Source: Clostridium thermobutyricum (lineage in GTDB: Bacteria; Bacillota; Clostridia; Ch29). Taken from it: a stretch of DNA of 64,000 nucleotides. The position numbers were made by a program, and so were the translations under genes. Numbering within the stretch: position 1 is the first letter of the stretch; each line of letters opens with the position of its first letter. The DNA lies in contig JAENYD010000013.1 of assembly GCA_016842005.1 (NCBI GenBank), forward strand, positions 1 to 64,000, read 5' to 3'. Shown one piece after another: positions 16,972-25,598 of this stretch. The notes beneath the pieces are model-generated. The model was not told the DNA's origin, did no database searches, and worked only from the letters and a program-made list of their open reading frames with translations.

Positions 16972-17503
16972 AAAGAGACTTTTTCCTGCTTCTTTCTCTC
17001 CTCAACTGCTCTTTCAATTCAGCAACTTCATACGCCTTTCTCTTCAGGTCCATTTTTAGTTTCGCATTTTCACATACCAGTATATCCTTATCCTTAGCCC
17101 TTATCTCATCCGACAATTCCCGGATGTTCTCGGATATTCCGGATAATCCGCTTCTCAGTTCTTCCCTGAACTGGTCAAACTGAGTTTTCATCTGATTTTC
17201 CAGAGAACCCGTCTGGGCAGGATGGGCTCTGGTAACAGCCAGTTCTTTTGTGTGGTCATCCTGTTCTACAATGATTTCGGGAGATTTTAGGATCAGCTTT
17301 ATCTGGTTATTGCTCAGCCCTTTTTCCTGAAGCTGTTTTATGTATTCCAGCATCTCAATTTCTTTATAGGTAAAAAACCTGTGACCGGATTTATTCCTGG
17401 GAATTTCAAGGCCAAACTCTTTTTCGTAAAATCGTATCACATGAGTTTTATATCCGGTAATCTCTGATGCCTGAGATATTGTGAATTTTTTCTCCCGGGA
17501 CAT
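16952..17503 (-). CDS. MerR-type transcriptional regulator
   Basis: The N-terminal winged helix (FTISQASEITGYKTHVIRFYEKEFGL then RFFTYKEIEMLEYIKQL) is MerR-like. Residues about 105-175 form a long charged coiled coil. There is no Cys-rich metal loop, so this is closer to the RacA/YfmP-type DNA-binding proteins than to mercury sensors. It leads a two-gene unit with the HAD hydrolase. Confidence 0.82.
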   Translation of the reverse strand: MSREKKFTISQASEITGYKTHVIRFYEKEFGLEIPRNKSGHRFFTYKEIEMLEYIKQLQEKGLSNNQIKLILKSPEIIVEQDDHTKELAVTRAHPAQTGSLENQMKTQFDQFREELRSGLSGISENIRELSDEIRAKDKDILVCENAKLKMDLKRKAYEVAELKEQLRRERSRKKSLFGNLFK

Positions 17504-17577
17504 TCCTTCAACACCCCCAGTAAAGCATTGTATGATTCTTAATTCTACACCAATATATAATCTTCCTTCGAGAACTC

Positions 17578-17610
17578 AAAAAACTAATAAGCCCGGCTTA
17601 TTAGTTTTTT
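17578..17610. terminator. bidirectional terminator at end of RNase gene
   Basis: A 16-bp arm pair (AAAAAACTAATAAGCC / GGCTTATTAGTTTTTT) containing the stop codon of the beta-CASP gene. Confidence 0.9.
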
Positions 17611-19232
17611 GTAGCTGCTGCTTCTTTATACTTCTGCAGAAACTCGTATATGCCATCAATGCTCTTTCCGGCATCTTCCACCCTGACGCTTCCTGCAGCA
17701 ACATCCTGCTGTATTCCTTCCATGAGTTCCATGAATTCGGTTTTCATCTGCATTATCTTTGTTGTCATTTCTTTCACCTTTTCAAGCTCTTTACCAGCCG
17801 GTTTTGCTTCCCTTTCAATCTCTTTTATACTTTCACCCTTAATCTCCACTGTCTGGCCAAGTTTTGGTATAACCGCTTCAATCCCGAGCCGTTCCCTTAT
17901 TGACCTGGCAAATTCCATGGAAGATTCTGCTTCGCCGTGTACAACAAATATTTTTCCGGGCCTGACAGAGAAACCTTCCAACCATTCCATAAGACCGTCC
18001 CTGTCCGCGTGCCCTGAAAATCCTTCTATGTTTTCCACCTCTGCCTGGACACTAATTTCATCCCCCAATATCTTTACCTTTTTTACGCCGTCCTTTATAA
18101 TCCTGCCCAGGGTACCTTCCGCCTGGTATCCTACAAACAAAACAGTACATTCTGGCTTCCACAGGTTGTATTTCAGATGGTGTTTTATTCTGCCCGCATT
18201 GCACATACCGCTGGCGGATATGATTACGGCCCCGCCCTTAATCTCGTTTATCTTCATGGACTCCTCCGTGGTCCTGGTAAAATAGAGGTCTTCGAACTCA
18301 AAGGGATTATCACCCGATTTTAACAGGTTTAAAGTTTCCTCATCATAGCATTGGGGGTTTTCCTCAAATATTTTAGTGGCTGATATAGCCAGAGGACTGT
18401 CCACGAAAACCTTCACCCCTTTTAAATACCGATGCTCCTTATCCTCTTTCAGCTTATTTATGTGATACAGAAGCTCCTGAGTTCTGCCCACCGCGAAGGA
18501 AGGTATTACAACATTGCCGCCTCTTTTGACGGTTTTATCGATAATAGAATACAACTTTTCCACGCGACCTTCAGGGGCCTCGTGGGTACGGCTCCCGTAA
18601 GTGGATTCGATGAATAAATAGTCCGCATCCTCAATAATGCTTGGATCTCTCAAAATAGGCTGGTTTTTCTGACCCAGGTCTCCTGAAAAGACCAGCTTTG
18701 TTTCAGTGCCGTTTTCATTAATCCAGATTTCAACTATGGATGAACCCAGAATATGACCGGCATCCCTGAATCTTACACTGATATTCTCATCCACGCTGAA
18801 CCGGTCATTGTAAAAATGGTATTTGAAATACTTCAGTGACTGCTGCGCCTCTTCAGCGGTATATAGAGGCTCAACCGGTTCTTTACCTGCCCTGGCTCTT
18901 TTCCTGTTCTGCCATTCAGCTTCCATTTCATGAATGTGCCCGCTGTCCGGGAGCAGGATTGAACAGAGGTCGGCGGTGGCCTTAGAAGAATAGACAGGCC
19001 CTGTATAACCTTCCTTCACCAGTTTTGGTATCCTGCCGCTGTGGTCAATATGCGCATGGGATAAAAGTACGAAATCTATTGTCTTTACATCAAAATAAAA
19101 GGGTGTTTCGTTCAGTTCCTCATCTCTGCCCTGGAACATTCCGCAATCTACCAGAAAACGTTTATCCCCTGTTTCTACCAGGAAACATGAACCTGTAACA
19201 GTTTGTGCTGCGCCCAAAAAAGTGACCTTCAT
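17601..19232 (-). CDS. Beta-CASP metallo-beta-lactamase ribonuclease
   Basis: A 543-residue MBL-fold RNA-processing enzyme of the CPSF/YSH1-like group. The zinc motif HAHIDHSG (HxHxDH) is near residue 60, then DAGHILGSS, FSGDLG and the beta-CASP parts FIESTYG, VVIPSFAVGRTQE, VFVDSPLA and ASGMCNAG, with the C-terminal GFSGHADRDGL and VHGE. Family members act as endo- or 5' exonucleases on RNA. A C-terminal helix of about 60 residues is extra. The second ATG is chosen for its spacing from GGGGGT. Confidence 0.9.
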   Translation of the reverse strand: MKVTFLGAAQTVTGSCFLVETGDKRFLVDCGMFQGRDEELNETPFYFDVKTIDFVLLSHAHIDHSGRIPKLVKEGYTGPVYSSKATADLCSILLPDSGHIHEMEAEWQNRKRARAGKEPVEPLYTAEEAQQSLKYFKYHFYNDRFSVDENISVRFRDAGHILGSSIVEIWINENGTETKLVFSGDLGQKNQPILRDPSIIEDADYLFIESTYGSRTHEAPEGRVEKLYSIIDKTVKRGGNVVIPSFAVGRTQELLYHINKLKEDKEHRYLKGVKVFVDSPLAISATKIFEENPQCYDEETLNLLKSGDNPFEFEDLYFTRTTEESMKINEIKGGAVIISASGMCNAGRIKHHLKYNLWKPECTVLFVGYQAEGTLGRIIKDGVKKVKILGDEISVQAEVENIEGFSGHADRDGLMEWLEGFSVRPGKIFVVHGEAESSMEFARSIRERLGIEAVIPKLGQTVEIKGESIKEIEREAKPAGKELEKVKEMTTKIMQMKTEFMELMEGIQQDVAAGSVRVEDAGKSIDGIYEFLQKYKEAAATKN

Positions 19233-19338
19233 TTTCATACCCCCTGAATTATTGAGAACATTTAGGCTTTATCTTCTATATTATATTATAACTTAGCAGG
19301 TTTTTCATCCGAAAAAATTTACTGCATTAAATTGGCAC

Positions 19339-19367
19339 TTGACATATATGTCTATTTATTGTATATT
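19339..19367 (+). promoter_or_regulatory. promoter of tRNA operon
   Basis: Consensus TTGACA, 17-base spacer, TATATT, placed about 30 bases before the first tRNA. Confidence 0.8.
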
Positions 19368-19399
19368 AATATTTGTCTTTCTAAATCATAAAAATGTGG

Positions 19400-19475
19400 G
19401 GGCCTTTAGCTCAGTTGGTAGAGCAACCGGCTCATAACCGGTCGGTCCGGGGTTCGAGTCCCTGAAGGCCCACCA
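19400..19475 (+). tRNA. tRNA-Met (CAT)
   Basis: Cloverleaf with acceptor GGGCCTT/AAGGCCC, anticodon loop CTCATAA, T-arm GGTTCGAGTCC and encoded CCA. CAT can be elongator Met, initiator or Ile2. The paired first position and lack of three G-C pairs above the loop favour elongator Met over fMet. Confidence 0.95.
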
Positions 19476-19484
19476 TTTTTATCC

Positions 19485-19561
19485 GGCCCGGTAGTTCAGA
19501 TGGTTAGAATGCCAGCCTGTCACGCTGGAGGTCGAGGGTTCAAGTCCCTTCCGGGTCGCCA
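19485..19561 (+). tRNA. tRNA-Asp (GTC)
   Basis: Acceptor GGCCCGG/CCGGGTC, anticodon loop CTGTCAC, T-arm GGTTCAAGTCC, encoded CCA. Confidence 0.96.
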
Positions 19562-19564
19562 TTA

Positions 19565-19640
<76 letters not shown>

Positions 19641-19644
19641 TTAT

Positions 19645-19729
19645 GGAGGGATACCCAAGTGGCCAAAGGGGGCAGACTGTAAATCTGTTGGCAGAGCCTT
19701 CGCTGGTTCAAATCCAGCTCCCTCCACCA
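19645..19729 (+). tRNA. tRNA-Tyr (GTA)
   Basis: Acceptor GGAGGGA/TCCCTCC, anticodon loop CTGTAAA, long variable arm typical of bacterial tRNA-Tyr, encoded CCA; 85 bases. Confidence 0.96.
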
Positions 19730-19732
19730 TAT

Positions 19733-19809
19733 TGGGGCGTCGCCAAGCCGGTAAGGCACCAGACTTTGACTCTGGCATTCCGCAGGTTCGAGTCCTGCCG
19801 CCCCAGCCA
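19733..19809 (+). tRNA. tRNA-Gln (TTG)
   Basis: Acceptor TGGGGCG/CGCCCCA, anticodon loop CTTTGAC, T-arm GGTTCGAGTCC, encoded CCA. Confidence 0.95.
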
Positions 19810-19815
19810 TCCTGT

Positions 19816-19891
19816 GGCCCATTAGCTCAGCTGGTAGAGCACCTGACTCTTAATCAGGGTGTCCCGCGTTCGAGTCGCGGATGGGTCACCA
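19816..19891 (+). tRNA. tRNA-Lys (CTT)
   Basis: Acceptor GGCCCAT/ATGGGTC, anticodon loop CTCTTAA, T-arm CGTTCGAGTCG, encoded CCA. Last gene of the operon, followed by a terminator. Confidence 0.95.
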
Positions 19892-19929
19892 AAAAAACTC
19901 CTGAAACATCGGTTTCATGAGTTTTTTTA
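19891..19929. terminator. bidirectional terminator, tRNA operon and cheR
   Basis: AAAAAACTC and TGAAAC arms pair with GGTTTCA and GAGTTTTTTT. It ends the plus-strand tRNA operon and the convergent CheR gene. Confidence 0.85.
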
Positions 19930-19944
19930 TCCTTAAAGCATTTT

Positions 19945-20715
19945 TCAAATCCTCTGGTAGAAAAAATTCCTGACCGGGATGAAGTTATACCTGTGGGGCA
20001 GTATGATCTGCTCAGTACTGCCCACAAAGAGTATCCCCTCACTGTCCAGGGCGTCATGAAATTTTTTGTACACCTTTTCCTTCGCCTCTTCAGTAAAATA
20101 TATCAATACGTTCCTGCACAGTATAAGGTCACACTGGGAAGGATATTCATCCCTCAGTAGGTTAAGGTGACCGAATTCCACCCTCTTCTTAATATCATCA
20201 GAGATCCTGTAGAAATCCCCTTCTTTAACAAAATACCTGGCGATAAAATCCCGAGGCAGGTCTTTCAAACTTTGCTCCCTGTAAAGCCCCGTTTTTGCCT
20301 TCTCTATTGCATACGTATCTATATCGGTTGCCAGGATGCGGATGCTGTTCAGATCCATAAACTTGGTAAGCAGCATAACAAGGGAATAAGGTTCTTCTCC
20401 GGTTGAACAGGCGGAACTCCATATTTTCAGTTTGGGTTTGCGGCTTAAAAGCCGGGGGATAATGTGTTCTTCAAGGGTTTCCCATTGCCTGGCATTTCTG
20501 TAAAAATCCGATACGTTTATGGTTATGTAATTAATAAACTCGTTGAACAACTTCTTATCTTTGACCATTTGCAGGTAATATTCCTCAAAGGACTCAAAAT
20601 TATTTCTTTTGGCCAGGGTGGTAAGCCTTCTTTTCATTTGCTTTTCTTTATAACATGCCAGGTCAATATTTGTTTTTTTGCGTATCAGCATAACAAACTT
20701 TTCATAATCGTGCAT
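19945..20715 (-). CDS. cheR: CheR-type protein-glutamate methyltransferase
   Basis: 256 residues with the CheR N-terminal helical domain (RRLTTLAKRN) and the SAM-binding domain. Motif I is WSSACSTGEEPYS, then ATDIDTYAIEKAK and CDLILCRNVLIYF. CheR methylates chemoreceptor glutamates at the cytoplasmic side. No other chemotaxis gene is in the window, so it is an orphan by position. ATG at 20715 is preferred over the GTG 15 bases upstream because GAGGGGGA then acts as ribosome site. Confidence 0.92.
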   Translation of the reverse strand: MHDYEKFVMLIRKKTNIDLACYKEKQMKRRLTTLAKRNNFESFEEYYLQMVKDKKLFNEFINYITINVSDFYRNARQWETLEEHIIPRLLSRKPKLKIWSSACSTGEEPYSLVMLLTKFMDLNSIRILATDIDTYAIEKAKTGLYREQSLKDLPRDFIARYFVKEGDFYRISDDIKKRVEFGHLNLLRDEYPSQCDLILCRNVLIYFTEEAKEKVYKKFHDALDSEGILFVGSTEQIILPHRYNFIPVRNFFYQRI

Positions 20716-20763
20716 AGCTATCCCCCTCACATCTGTAAAAATAATGGAATTAATGAATATTAT

Positions 20764-21165
20764 TCAACTGAAGAAAAGGTTTATTTCTCTTTCAGCACTT
20801 TGGGCGCTGTCCGACCTGTGAATAATATTGAACGTCTTAGATACGGCATAATCAAACCTTAGGGTCCCGGGCAATGCATCCGCCGGGTCGGTAGCCCCCA
20901 CCATTTTATCCATGCCTTCAATAACTCCCTCACCTTCCACTACCATGGCTACTACGGGACCCGAGGTTATGAAGTTAATCAGCTCATTGAAAAACGGCTT
21001 ATCCTTATGTTCGGCATAATGTTCCCGGGCTGTCCGCTCAGATATTGTGAGCATTGTAATACGGCTGATCCGGTAGCCCTTTTTCTCTATCCTTCCGATT
21101 ATTTCTCCCACCAGTTTGCGTTTTACTCCATCCGGTTTAATCATTATAAATGTCTTTTCCTGCAT
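20764..21165 (-). CDS. ndk: Nucleoside diphosphate kinase
   Basis: 133 residues, normal length. It moves phosphate from ATP to NDPs through a phospho-His. The N-terminal KPDGVKR motif and Arg-rich nucleotide site are present. The active-site block reads NIIHRSDS, where most family members have NxxHGSDS, so Gly after the catalytic His is Arg. Start is ATG behind GAGAGGAG. A structured leader lies upstream. Confidence 0.93.
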   Translation of the reverse strand: MQEKTFIMIKPDGVKRKLVGEIIGRIEKKGYRISRITMLTISERTAREHYAEHKDKPFFNELINFITSGPVVAMVVEGEGVIEGMDKMVGATDPADALPGTLRFDYAVSKTFNIIHRSDSAQSAEREINLFFS

Positions 21166-21174
21166 GTTATCTCC

Positions 21175-21305
21175 TCTCTTTAATCCGATAGTTATAATTT
21201 CATCTGGAGCTTTGAACTCGCTATCCGTGGACGTAGAGTCACTTGTCCCCCGCCCGGGAGGCTGGGAGTATTAACCGCAGTAGCCATCGGATAAATTCTA
21301 CCACA
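21175..21305 (-). ncRNA. structured 5' leader of ndk, unknown class
   Basis: About 130 bases of unusually GC-rich sequence between an upstream terminator and the ndk ribosome site. ATCCGAT at its 5' end (21296-21302) can pair perfectly with ATCGGAT just before the ribosome site (21183-21189), or in part with CGGAT in the middle (21223-21227). Such exclusive pairings are typical of leader switches. It does not match a riboswitch class I know. Confidence 0.4.
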
Positions 21306-21314
21306 TAAACCGTC

Positions 21315-21347
21315 TAAAAAAAAGAGCCATGAATATTATCATGGCTC
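21315..21347 (-). terminator. terminator hairpin upstream of ndk
   Basis: Perfect 9-bp stem GAGCCATGA / TCATGGCTC followed on the minus strand by eight Ts. The 90 bases between it and the speD terminator hold no convincing gene. Confidence 0.85.
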
Positions 21348-21431
21348 AGATGAATGTAAAGGGGGTCTCAATGTATTTTGTGAGGTCATTATTTATTTTC
21401 ACCACTTACCAGGCAAATATACATTTTTTTT

Positions 21432-21477
21432 TAAAAAAATTTAAAATGCGTGCTTTTATTTTAAAAAACACGCATTT
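21432..21477 (-). terminator. terminator after speD
   Basis: Stem AAATGCGTG / CACGCATTT with a 16-base loop, followed on the minus strand by a T-rich run, about 50 bases after speD. Confidence 0.7.
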
Positions 21478-21528
21478 CATCATACATATTTCGTAGAATA
21501 GAAGGCATTCATCTCCTTTAATACGTTC

Positions 21529-21903
21529 TTACAGATTCGCCACCTTTACCGGTTGTTCGAATAAACCTCTCTTTACCTCTGTAGCAGTCATATGTTTGGC
21601 ATTCAATTTATCAGTTAAGAAATTACAGGCATCCCATGGATTAACCCTGTCCCCACAGGTAAACACGTCTACAGCCGCATACCCCAACTCAGGCCAGGTA
21701 TGAATTGCCAGATGGGATTCCGAAACCACAACTACACCACTTACTCCCTGGGGGCTGAATCTATGAAAAGCTACTTCCCTGATTTCAGCTCCAGCCATAA
21801 GAGCTGCATCAACCATAGCTTTTTCTATGAGCACCCTGTCATTCAAAACCTCTACATCGCAGCCGTAAATCTCAGCCAAAATGTGGCGGCCTAATGCATT
21901 CAT
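21529..21903 (-). CDS. speD: S-adenosylmethionine decarboxylase proenzyme
   Basis: A 124-residue class 1B (Thermotoga/Bacillus-type) enzyme. Self-cleavage occurs before Ser63 in VSESHLAIHTWPE, giving the pyruvoyl cofactor; the proton-donor Cys is in VFTCGD. It supplies decarboxylated SAM for the spermidine synthase encoded at 39536-40369. ATG at 21903 is chosen because AGGAGG lies 8-9 bases upstream; the TTG three codons earlier overlaps that site. Monocistronic. Confidence 0.95.
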   Translation of the reverse strand: MNALGRHILAEIYGCDVEVLNDRVLIEKAMVDAALMAGAEIREVAFHRFSPQGVSGVVVVSESHLAIHTWPELGYAAVDVFTCGDRVNPWDACNFLTDKLNAKHMTATEVKRGLFEQPVKVANL

Positions 21904-22093
21904 ATTATTCAACCTCCTTTTTCAGATTATCACCCCAAACTTTTTTTTACTACCAATAGATTTAATTGTAGCAAATAATCATAAAAAGTCAATACTTTAT
22001 CTTCATAATAAGTTATTTATTTTGATAAAGCACTGCTATCCATGAGTATATGTATAAATGATAGGATTTATTTATAATTTCTCCTTCTAATTT

Positions 22094-22122
22094 AAAAAAT
22101 CACCCCATCAAGGGGTGATTTT
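22094..22122. terminator. terminator after ispH-S1
   Basis: AAAATCACCCC / GGGGTGATTTT stem with T-run on both strands, directly at the gene end. Confidence 0.9.
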
Positions 22123-22123
22123 A

Positions 22124-24280
22124 TTATTCCTCGTTGTCTTCTTTAAGGATATCTCCCACCAGGTCTCCGATTGTAATGGCAGGCTCATCATCAGTATGGA
22201 CAGTCAGTGTCTCTTTCCCTTTCCTATCCTGTTTTTTAGGCCTTTCAGCGGCTTCTTTGATACTTAAACTTATGCGTCGTTCTTCAGGTTTTATGTCAAG
22301 TATCTTAACCTTAACCATTTGGTTTTCCTTTAACTCGTCCTGAGGTTTTTCCACGTGGTGGTAAGCTATTTGCGAAACATGTACAAGCCCTTCTATACCG
22401 GTTTCCAGCTCAACAAAAGCACCGAAGTCAACAAGCCTTACTATCTTGCCTTCTACTATCTCTCCCACTTTGTACTTGTTTGTTACGTCATCCCATGGAT
22501 GGGGCTGGGTCTGCTTGTATCCCAGGGAAACTCTTTCATTCTCCGGGTCCACCCCGAGGACTTCAACCTCAATCTCATCACCCACGTTAAGCACTTCTGA
22601 CGGATGACCAATCCTGTTCCAGGAAATCTCCGAAATATGTATCAATCCATCAATACCGCCTATATCGACAAAGGCGCCAAAACCGGTGAGTCTCTTTACC
22701 TCACCCCTTATCCTGTCACCTGCATTAATACTATTCAGCACTTCCTGTTTCCTCTTTTCCCGCTCTTCTTCCAGGAGTACTTTACGGGATAGCACCAGTT
22801 TACCTCTCCTTCTGTTCAGTTCAATCACTTTCAGGGGCAGTACCTGGTCCACAAACTGAGCGAGGTTTTCCACATACCCAACGTCAATATGAGATGCGGG
22901 AATAAAACCTTTAATACCGTTAACTATGGATATAAGTCCACCTTTAACTTCTTCCACAACTTTTCCTTCTACCGGTGACCCGGCCTGGAAACTTTCATCC
23001 AAAGCGGCCCATCCTCTTTCCACATCCACTTTTTTCTTGGATAAAAGAACATTTCCTTCTCCATCATCCAGTTTTTTGACGAACACCTCTATTTCGTCCC
23101 CCTCCCTGACAATATCAGAGGGAGATAATGTCGGATCACCGGTCAGCTCTTCCCTGGTTATGATCCCGTCCGCTTTATAGCCGAGACTTACAACAACCTC
23201 TTCATCCTTTACCGCAATCACCTTGCCTTTGACTGTGTCTCCCTGTTTCAGGGAAACCATGGTATCATCCATGGCATCCATTGTTTCTTCCTGTTCAGCC
23301 GCTGTTTCTTTATCATCAGCAGTTGCCTCGTTTTCTTCAGCCCCTGCTTTACTTTCTTCAATGGCTGTACTATTTTCCGGGATGTCTACCTTCCTTTCCT
23401 CTTTAATCTCTTCATTAATTTCTTCCTTCTGATTAACTACATTTGCATTTTCTTCGTTACTCATCCTGCCAACAACCTCCTTAATAATCCAGTCGGGTGT
23501 CGATGCGCCAGCAGTAACACCCACAATATTAACATTTTTTAATTTATCAACAGGCAAATCGGCTGCTGTCTCGACCTGATAGGTGTTTTCACAGATTTCC
23601 TTGGACAGTTTGTACAGCTTTCTGGTATTGGAACTGTGAAAACCACCTATAACTATCATGGCATCAACCTTTACCGCCAGCTCGATGGCCGCCTGTTGTC
23701 TTAAATGGGTGGCATTGCATATGGTATTAAAAAATACTGCTTCACCACCCTTATTTTCCATCACTTCATTTACATCATTCCAAAGCCGGTGCGTTATAGT
23801 GGTCTGGGCAACCACACATATCTTTTCAAAATGGCCTATTGCTGCGGCCTCCTGAACGCCGTTAACAATTATGGCACTGTAATCACACCAGCCATTTACT
23901 CCCTTTACTTCAGGATGGTCTTTATCTCCTATGATTATAATTTGATATCCTTTATTGTAATATTCCTTAACTTTATTCTGGATTTTTTTTACAAAAGGAC
24001 ATGTAGCGTCAACAATCTGAATGCCTCTATCCCGGGCTTTGTTGTAAACTTCAGGCGCCACACCGTGAGACCTGACAATCACAATGCCATCGTCCAGCCG
24101 GTCGAGATTCTCAATAGCGTGTATGCCTTCCCGCTCCAGCTTCTCTACCACCTGTTTGTTATGGATTAAAGACCCCAGGGTATAAACCTTCTCCGAACGT
24201 CCTGCATATTTATTTACCGTTTCGAGGGCTTTCTCGACTCCAAAGCATACTCCTGAATGGCGGGCTATTATTATCTGCAA
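22124..24280 (-). CDS. ispH: HMB-PP reductase fused to ribosomal protein S1 domains
   Basis: A natural fusion of 718 residues. Residues 1-280 are IspH, the [4Fe-4S] enzyme of the last MEP-pathway step, with cluster cysteines in SGVCFGV, VDATCPFV and NTICNAT. A Glu-rich linker of about 60 residues follows. Residues about 340-690 hold four S1 RNA-binding repeats (GDTVKGKV, GSPVEGKV, GDRIRGEV, GEIVEGKI). This fusion is known in Clostridia. The start is TTG at 24280 with GGAGGA 6 bases upstream. It overlaps nothing but lies 14 bases from plsC, in one operon. Confidence 0.95.
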   Translation of the reverse strand: MQIIIARHSGVCFGVEKALETVNKYAGRSEKVYTLGSLIHNKQVVEKLEREGIHAIENLDRLDDGIVIVRSHGVAPEVYNKARDRGIQIVDATCPFVKKIQNKVKEYYNKGYQIIIIGDKDHPEVKGVNGWCDYSAIIVNGVQEAAAIGHFEKICVVAQTTITHRLWNDVNEVMENKGGEAVFFNTICNATHLRQQAAIELAVKVDAMIVIGGFHSSNTRKLYKLSKEICENTYQVETAADLPVDKLKNVNIVGVTAGASTPDWIIKEVVGRMSNEENANVVNQKEEINEEIKEERKVDIPENSTAIEESKAGAEENEATADDKETAAEQEETMDAMDDTMVSLKQGDTVKGKVIAVKDEEVVVSLGYKADGIITREELTGDPTLSPSDIVREGDEIEVFVKKLDDGEGNVLLSKKKVDVERGWAALDESFQAGSPVEGKVVEEVKGGLISIVNGIKGFIPASHIDVGYVENLAQFVDQVLPLKVIELNRRRGKLVLSRKVLLEEEREKRKQEVLNSINAGDRIRGEVKRLTGFGAFVDIGGIDGLIHISEISWNRIGHPSEVLNVGDEIEVEVLGVDPENERVSLGYKQTQPHPWDDVTNKYKVGEIVEGKIVRLVDFGAFVELETGIEGLVHVSQIAYHHVEKPQDELKENQMVKVKILDIKPEERRISLSIKEAAERPKKQDRKGKETLTVHTDDEPAITIGDLVGDILKEDNEE

Positions 24281-24294
24281 AGATATTCCTCCTG

Positions 24295-24882
24295 TTATGA
24301 ACAATCCAGCATTTCTTTTACCTTTGTCATCAACTCATTGCTTATGTCCTTATGCTCGTTCATGGTAAGTTTCCTGTCATAATAACTGCCGAGAAGAACA
24401 GGATCCCCGATTTTAACCGTCAGGAGGCCGAACAGCTTATATTTGGTAATAAGAGCTACCGGAACAACGGGCACTTTTGCCCTGACAGCTATCATGGAAA
24501 GACCGGGCTCCGCATCCAGCATCTCCCCTGTCCTGCTTCTGGTGCCTTCAGGGAACATGCCGAGCACTTCCCCGTTTTTCAATAACCTGATTGCGTTCTT
24601 AATAGCTGCAATATCGGATTTTCCCCTGTTCACCGGAAAAGCTCCCAGCAGCCTGAAGAGTACGAACCCGAACAGTCGATTGCGGAACAGTTCTTCCTTT
24701 GCCATAAATCTAATCGGACGCCGGGTGAAACACCCCACAACTATCGGGTCAAGAAGGCTTATATGATTGGAATAAACTATACAGCCTTTCAGACCTTCCA
24801 ATGAATTATCCCCTTCTATCCTGACCCTGAAAAAAATCCTCAGCAGCAAACCAAGGGCAAATCTGGCAAATCTATAGAACAT
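24295..24882 (-). CDS. plsC: 1-acyl-sn-glycerol-3-phosphate acyltransferase
   Basis: A 195-residue PlsC-family membrane enzyme that makes phosphatidic acid. It has the catalytic SNHISLLDP (HxxxxD), the FPEGTRSR motif and the VPVVPVAL block, after an N-terminal hydrophobic helix. ATG at 24882 is preferred; an upstream GTG at 24903 has no clear ribosome site. It overlaps cmk by 11 bases, which fits translational coupling. Confidence 0.92.
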   Translation of the reverse strand: MFYRFARFALGLLLRIFFRVRIEGDNSLEGLKGCIVYSNHISLLDPIVVGCFTRRPIRFMAKEELFRNRLFGFVLFRLLGAFPVNRGKSDIAAIKNAIRLLKNGEVLGMFPEGTRSRTGEMLDAEPGLSMIAVRAKVPVVPVALITKYKLFGLLTVKIGDPVLLGSYYDRKLTMNEHKDISNELMTKVKEMLDCS

Positions 24883-25537
24883 CCCCTTTACACCCCACAG
24901 CACTCAGTATTTCATCAATTACCTGGTCAACACTCTTATCAGTGGTATCTATCAGAACCGCATCATCTGCCTTCTTTAAGGGAGAAGATGCCCTGGTGCT
25001 GTCGATACGGTCCCTTTTCTCTATGTTTTCCTTTATCTGCTCCAGGCTGGCATGGGGGTTCTGCTTCAATGCATCCTTGTATCTCCTTTTTGCTCGTTCC
25101 TCCAGTGAAGCGGTAAGATAAAACTTGTAGTCTGCCCGGGGGAGAACATTGGTCCCTATATCCCTTCCATCCATAACAACCCCCTGCACCTCTGCCATAT
25201 TACGTTGCAAGCCGACCAATATCTCTCTTACTTCAGGAATTGCCGCCACCCTGGATACATTTCTGTCCACAGCGCTGCTCCTTATCCTGAGGGTCACATC
25301 CTCTCCATCCATATAAATCCTTCCGTTGTCCATGGTGATGTCCGTTTTTTTCGCCATCCGGACAATGGATGTGTGGTCGTTCAGGTCAATATCTCTGCTT
25401 ATGGTCTTGTATGTAATAGCCCTGTACATGGCACCGGTGTCAATATATGTTAAACCCAGTTTACCGGCAAGACGTTTCGCTACTGTACTCTTCCCACAAC
25501 CTGCGGGACCGTCGATGGCAATCCGGAGTTTTCCCAC
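24872..25537 (-). CDS. cmk: Cytidylate kinase
   Basis: 221 residues. Phosphorylates CMP and dCMP. P-loop IDGPAGCGKSTVAKRL, the TGAMYRA motif, VMDGRDIGTNV and the lid Arg-rich segment are all present. The start is GTG behind AGGGGGAACAAGG. It heads a cmk-plsC-ispH-S1 series, a common order in Clostridia. Confidence 0.96.
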   Translation of the reverse strand: MGKLRIAIDGPAGCGKSTVAKRLAGKLGLTYIDTGAMYRAITYKTISRDIDLNDHTSIVRMAKKTDITMDNGRIYMDGEDVTLRIRSSAVDRNVSRVAAIPEVREILVGLQRNMAEVQGVVMDGRDIGTNVLPRADYKFYLTASLEERAKRRYKDALKQNPHASLEQIKENIEKRDRIDSTRASSPLKKADDAVLIDTTDKSVDQVIDEILSAVGCKGDVL

Positions 25538-25569
25538 CCTTGTTCCCCCTGACCATTATTTTGCAATAT

Positions 25570-25593
25570 AAAACCACCAGTGAGGTTGGTGGC
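25570..25593 (-). terminator. terminator after aroH
   Basis: Stem CCACCA / TGGTGG with a 7-base loop then TTTTAT on the minus strand. Confidence 0.75.
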
Positions 25594-25598
25594 TGTTT

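Noticed and set aside
21175-21305. 6S RNA or GEMM riboswitch in the ndk leader
   Set aside because: It lacks the open-bubble layout of 6S and the conserved GEMM core; I left it unclassified.
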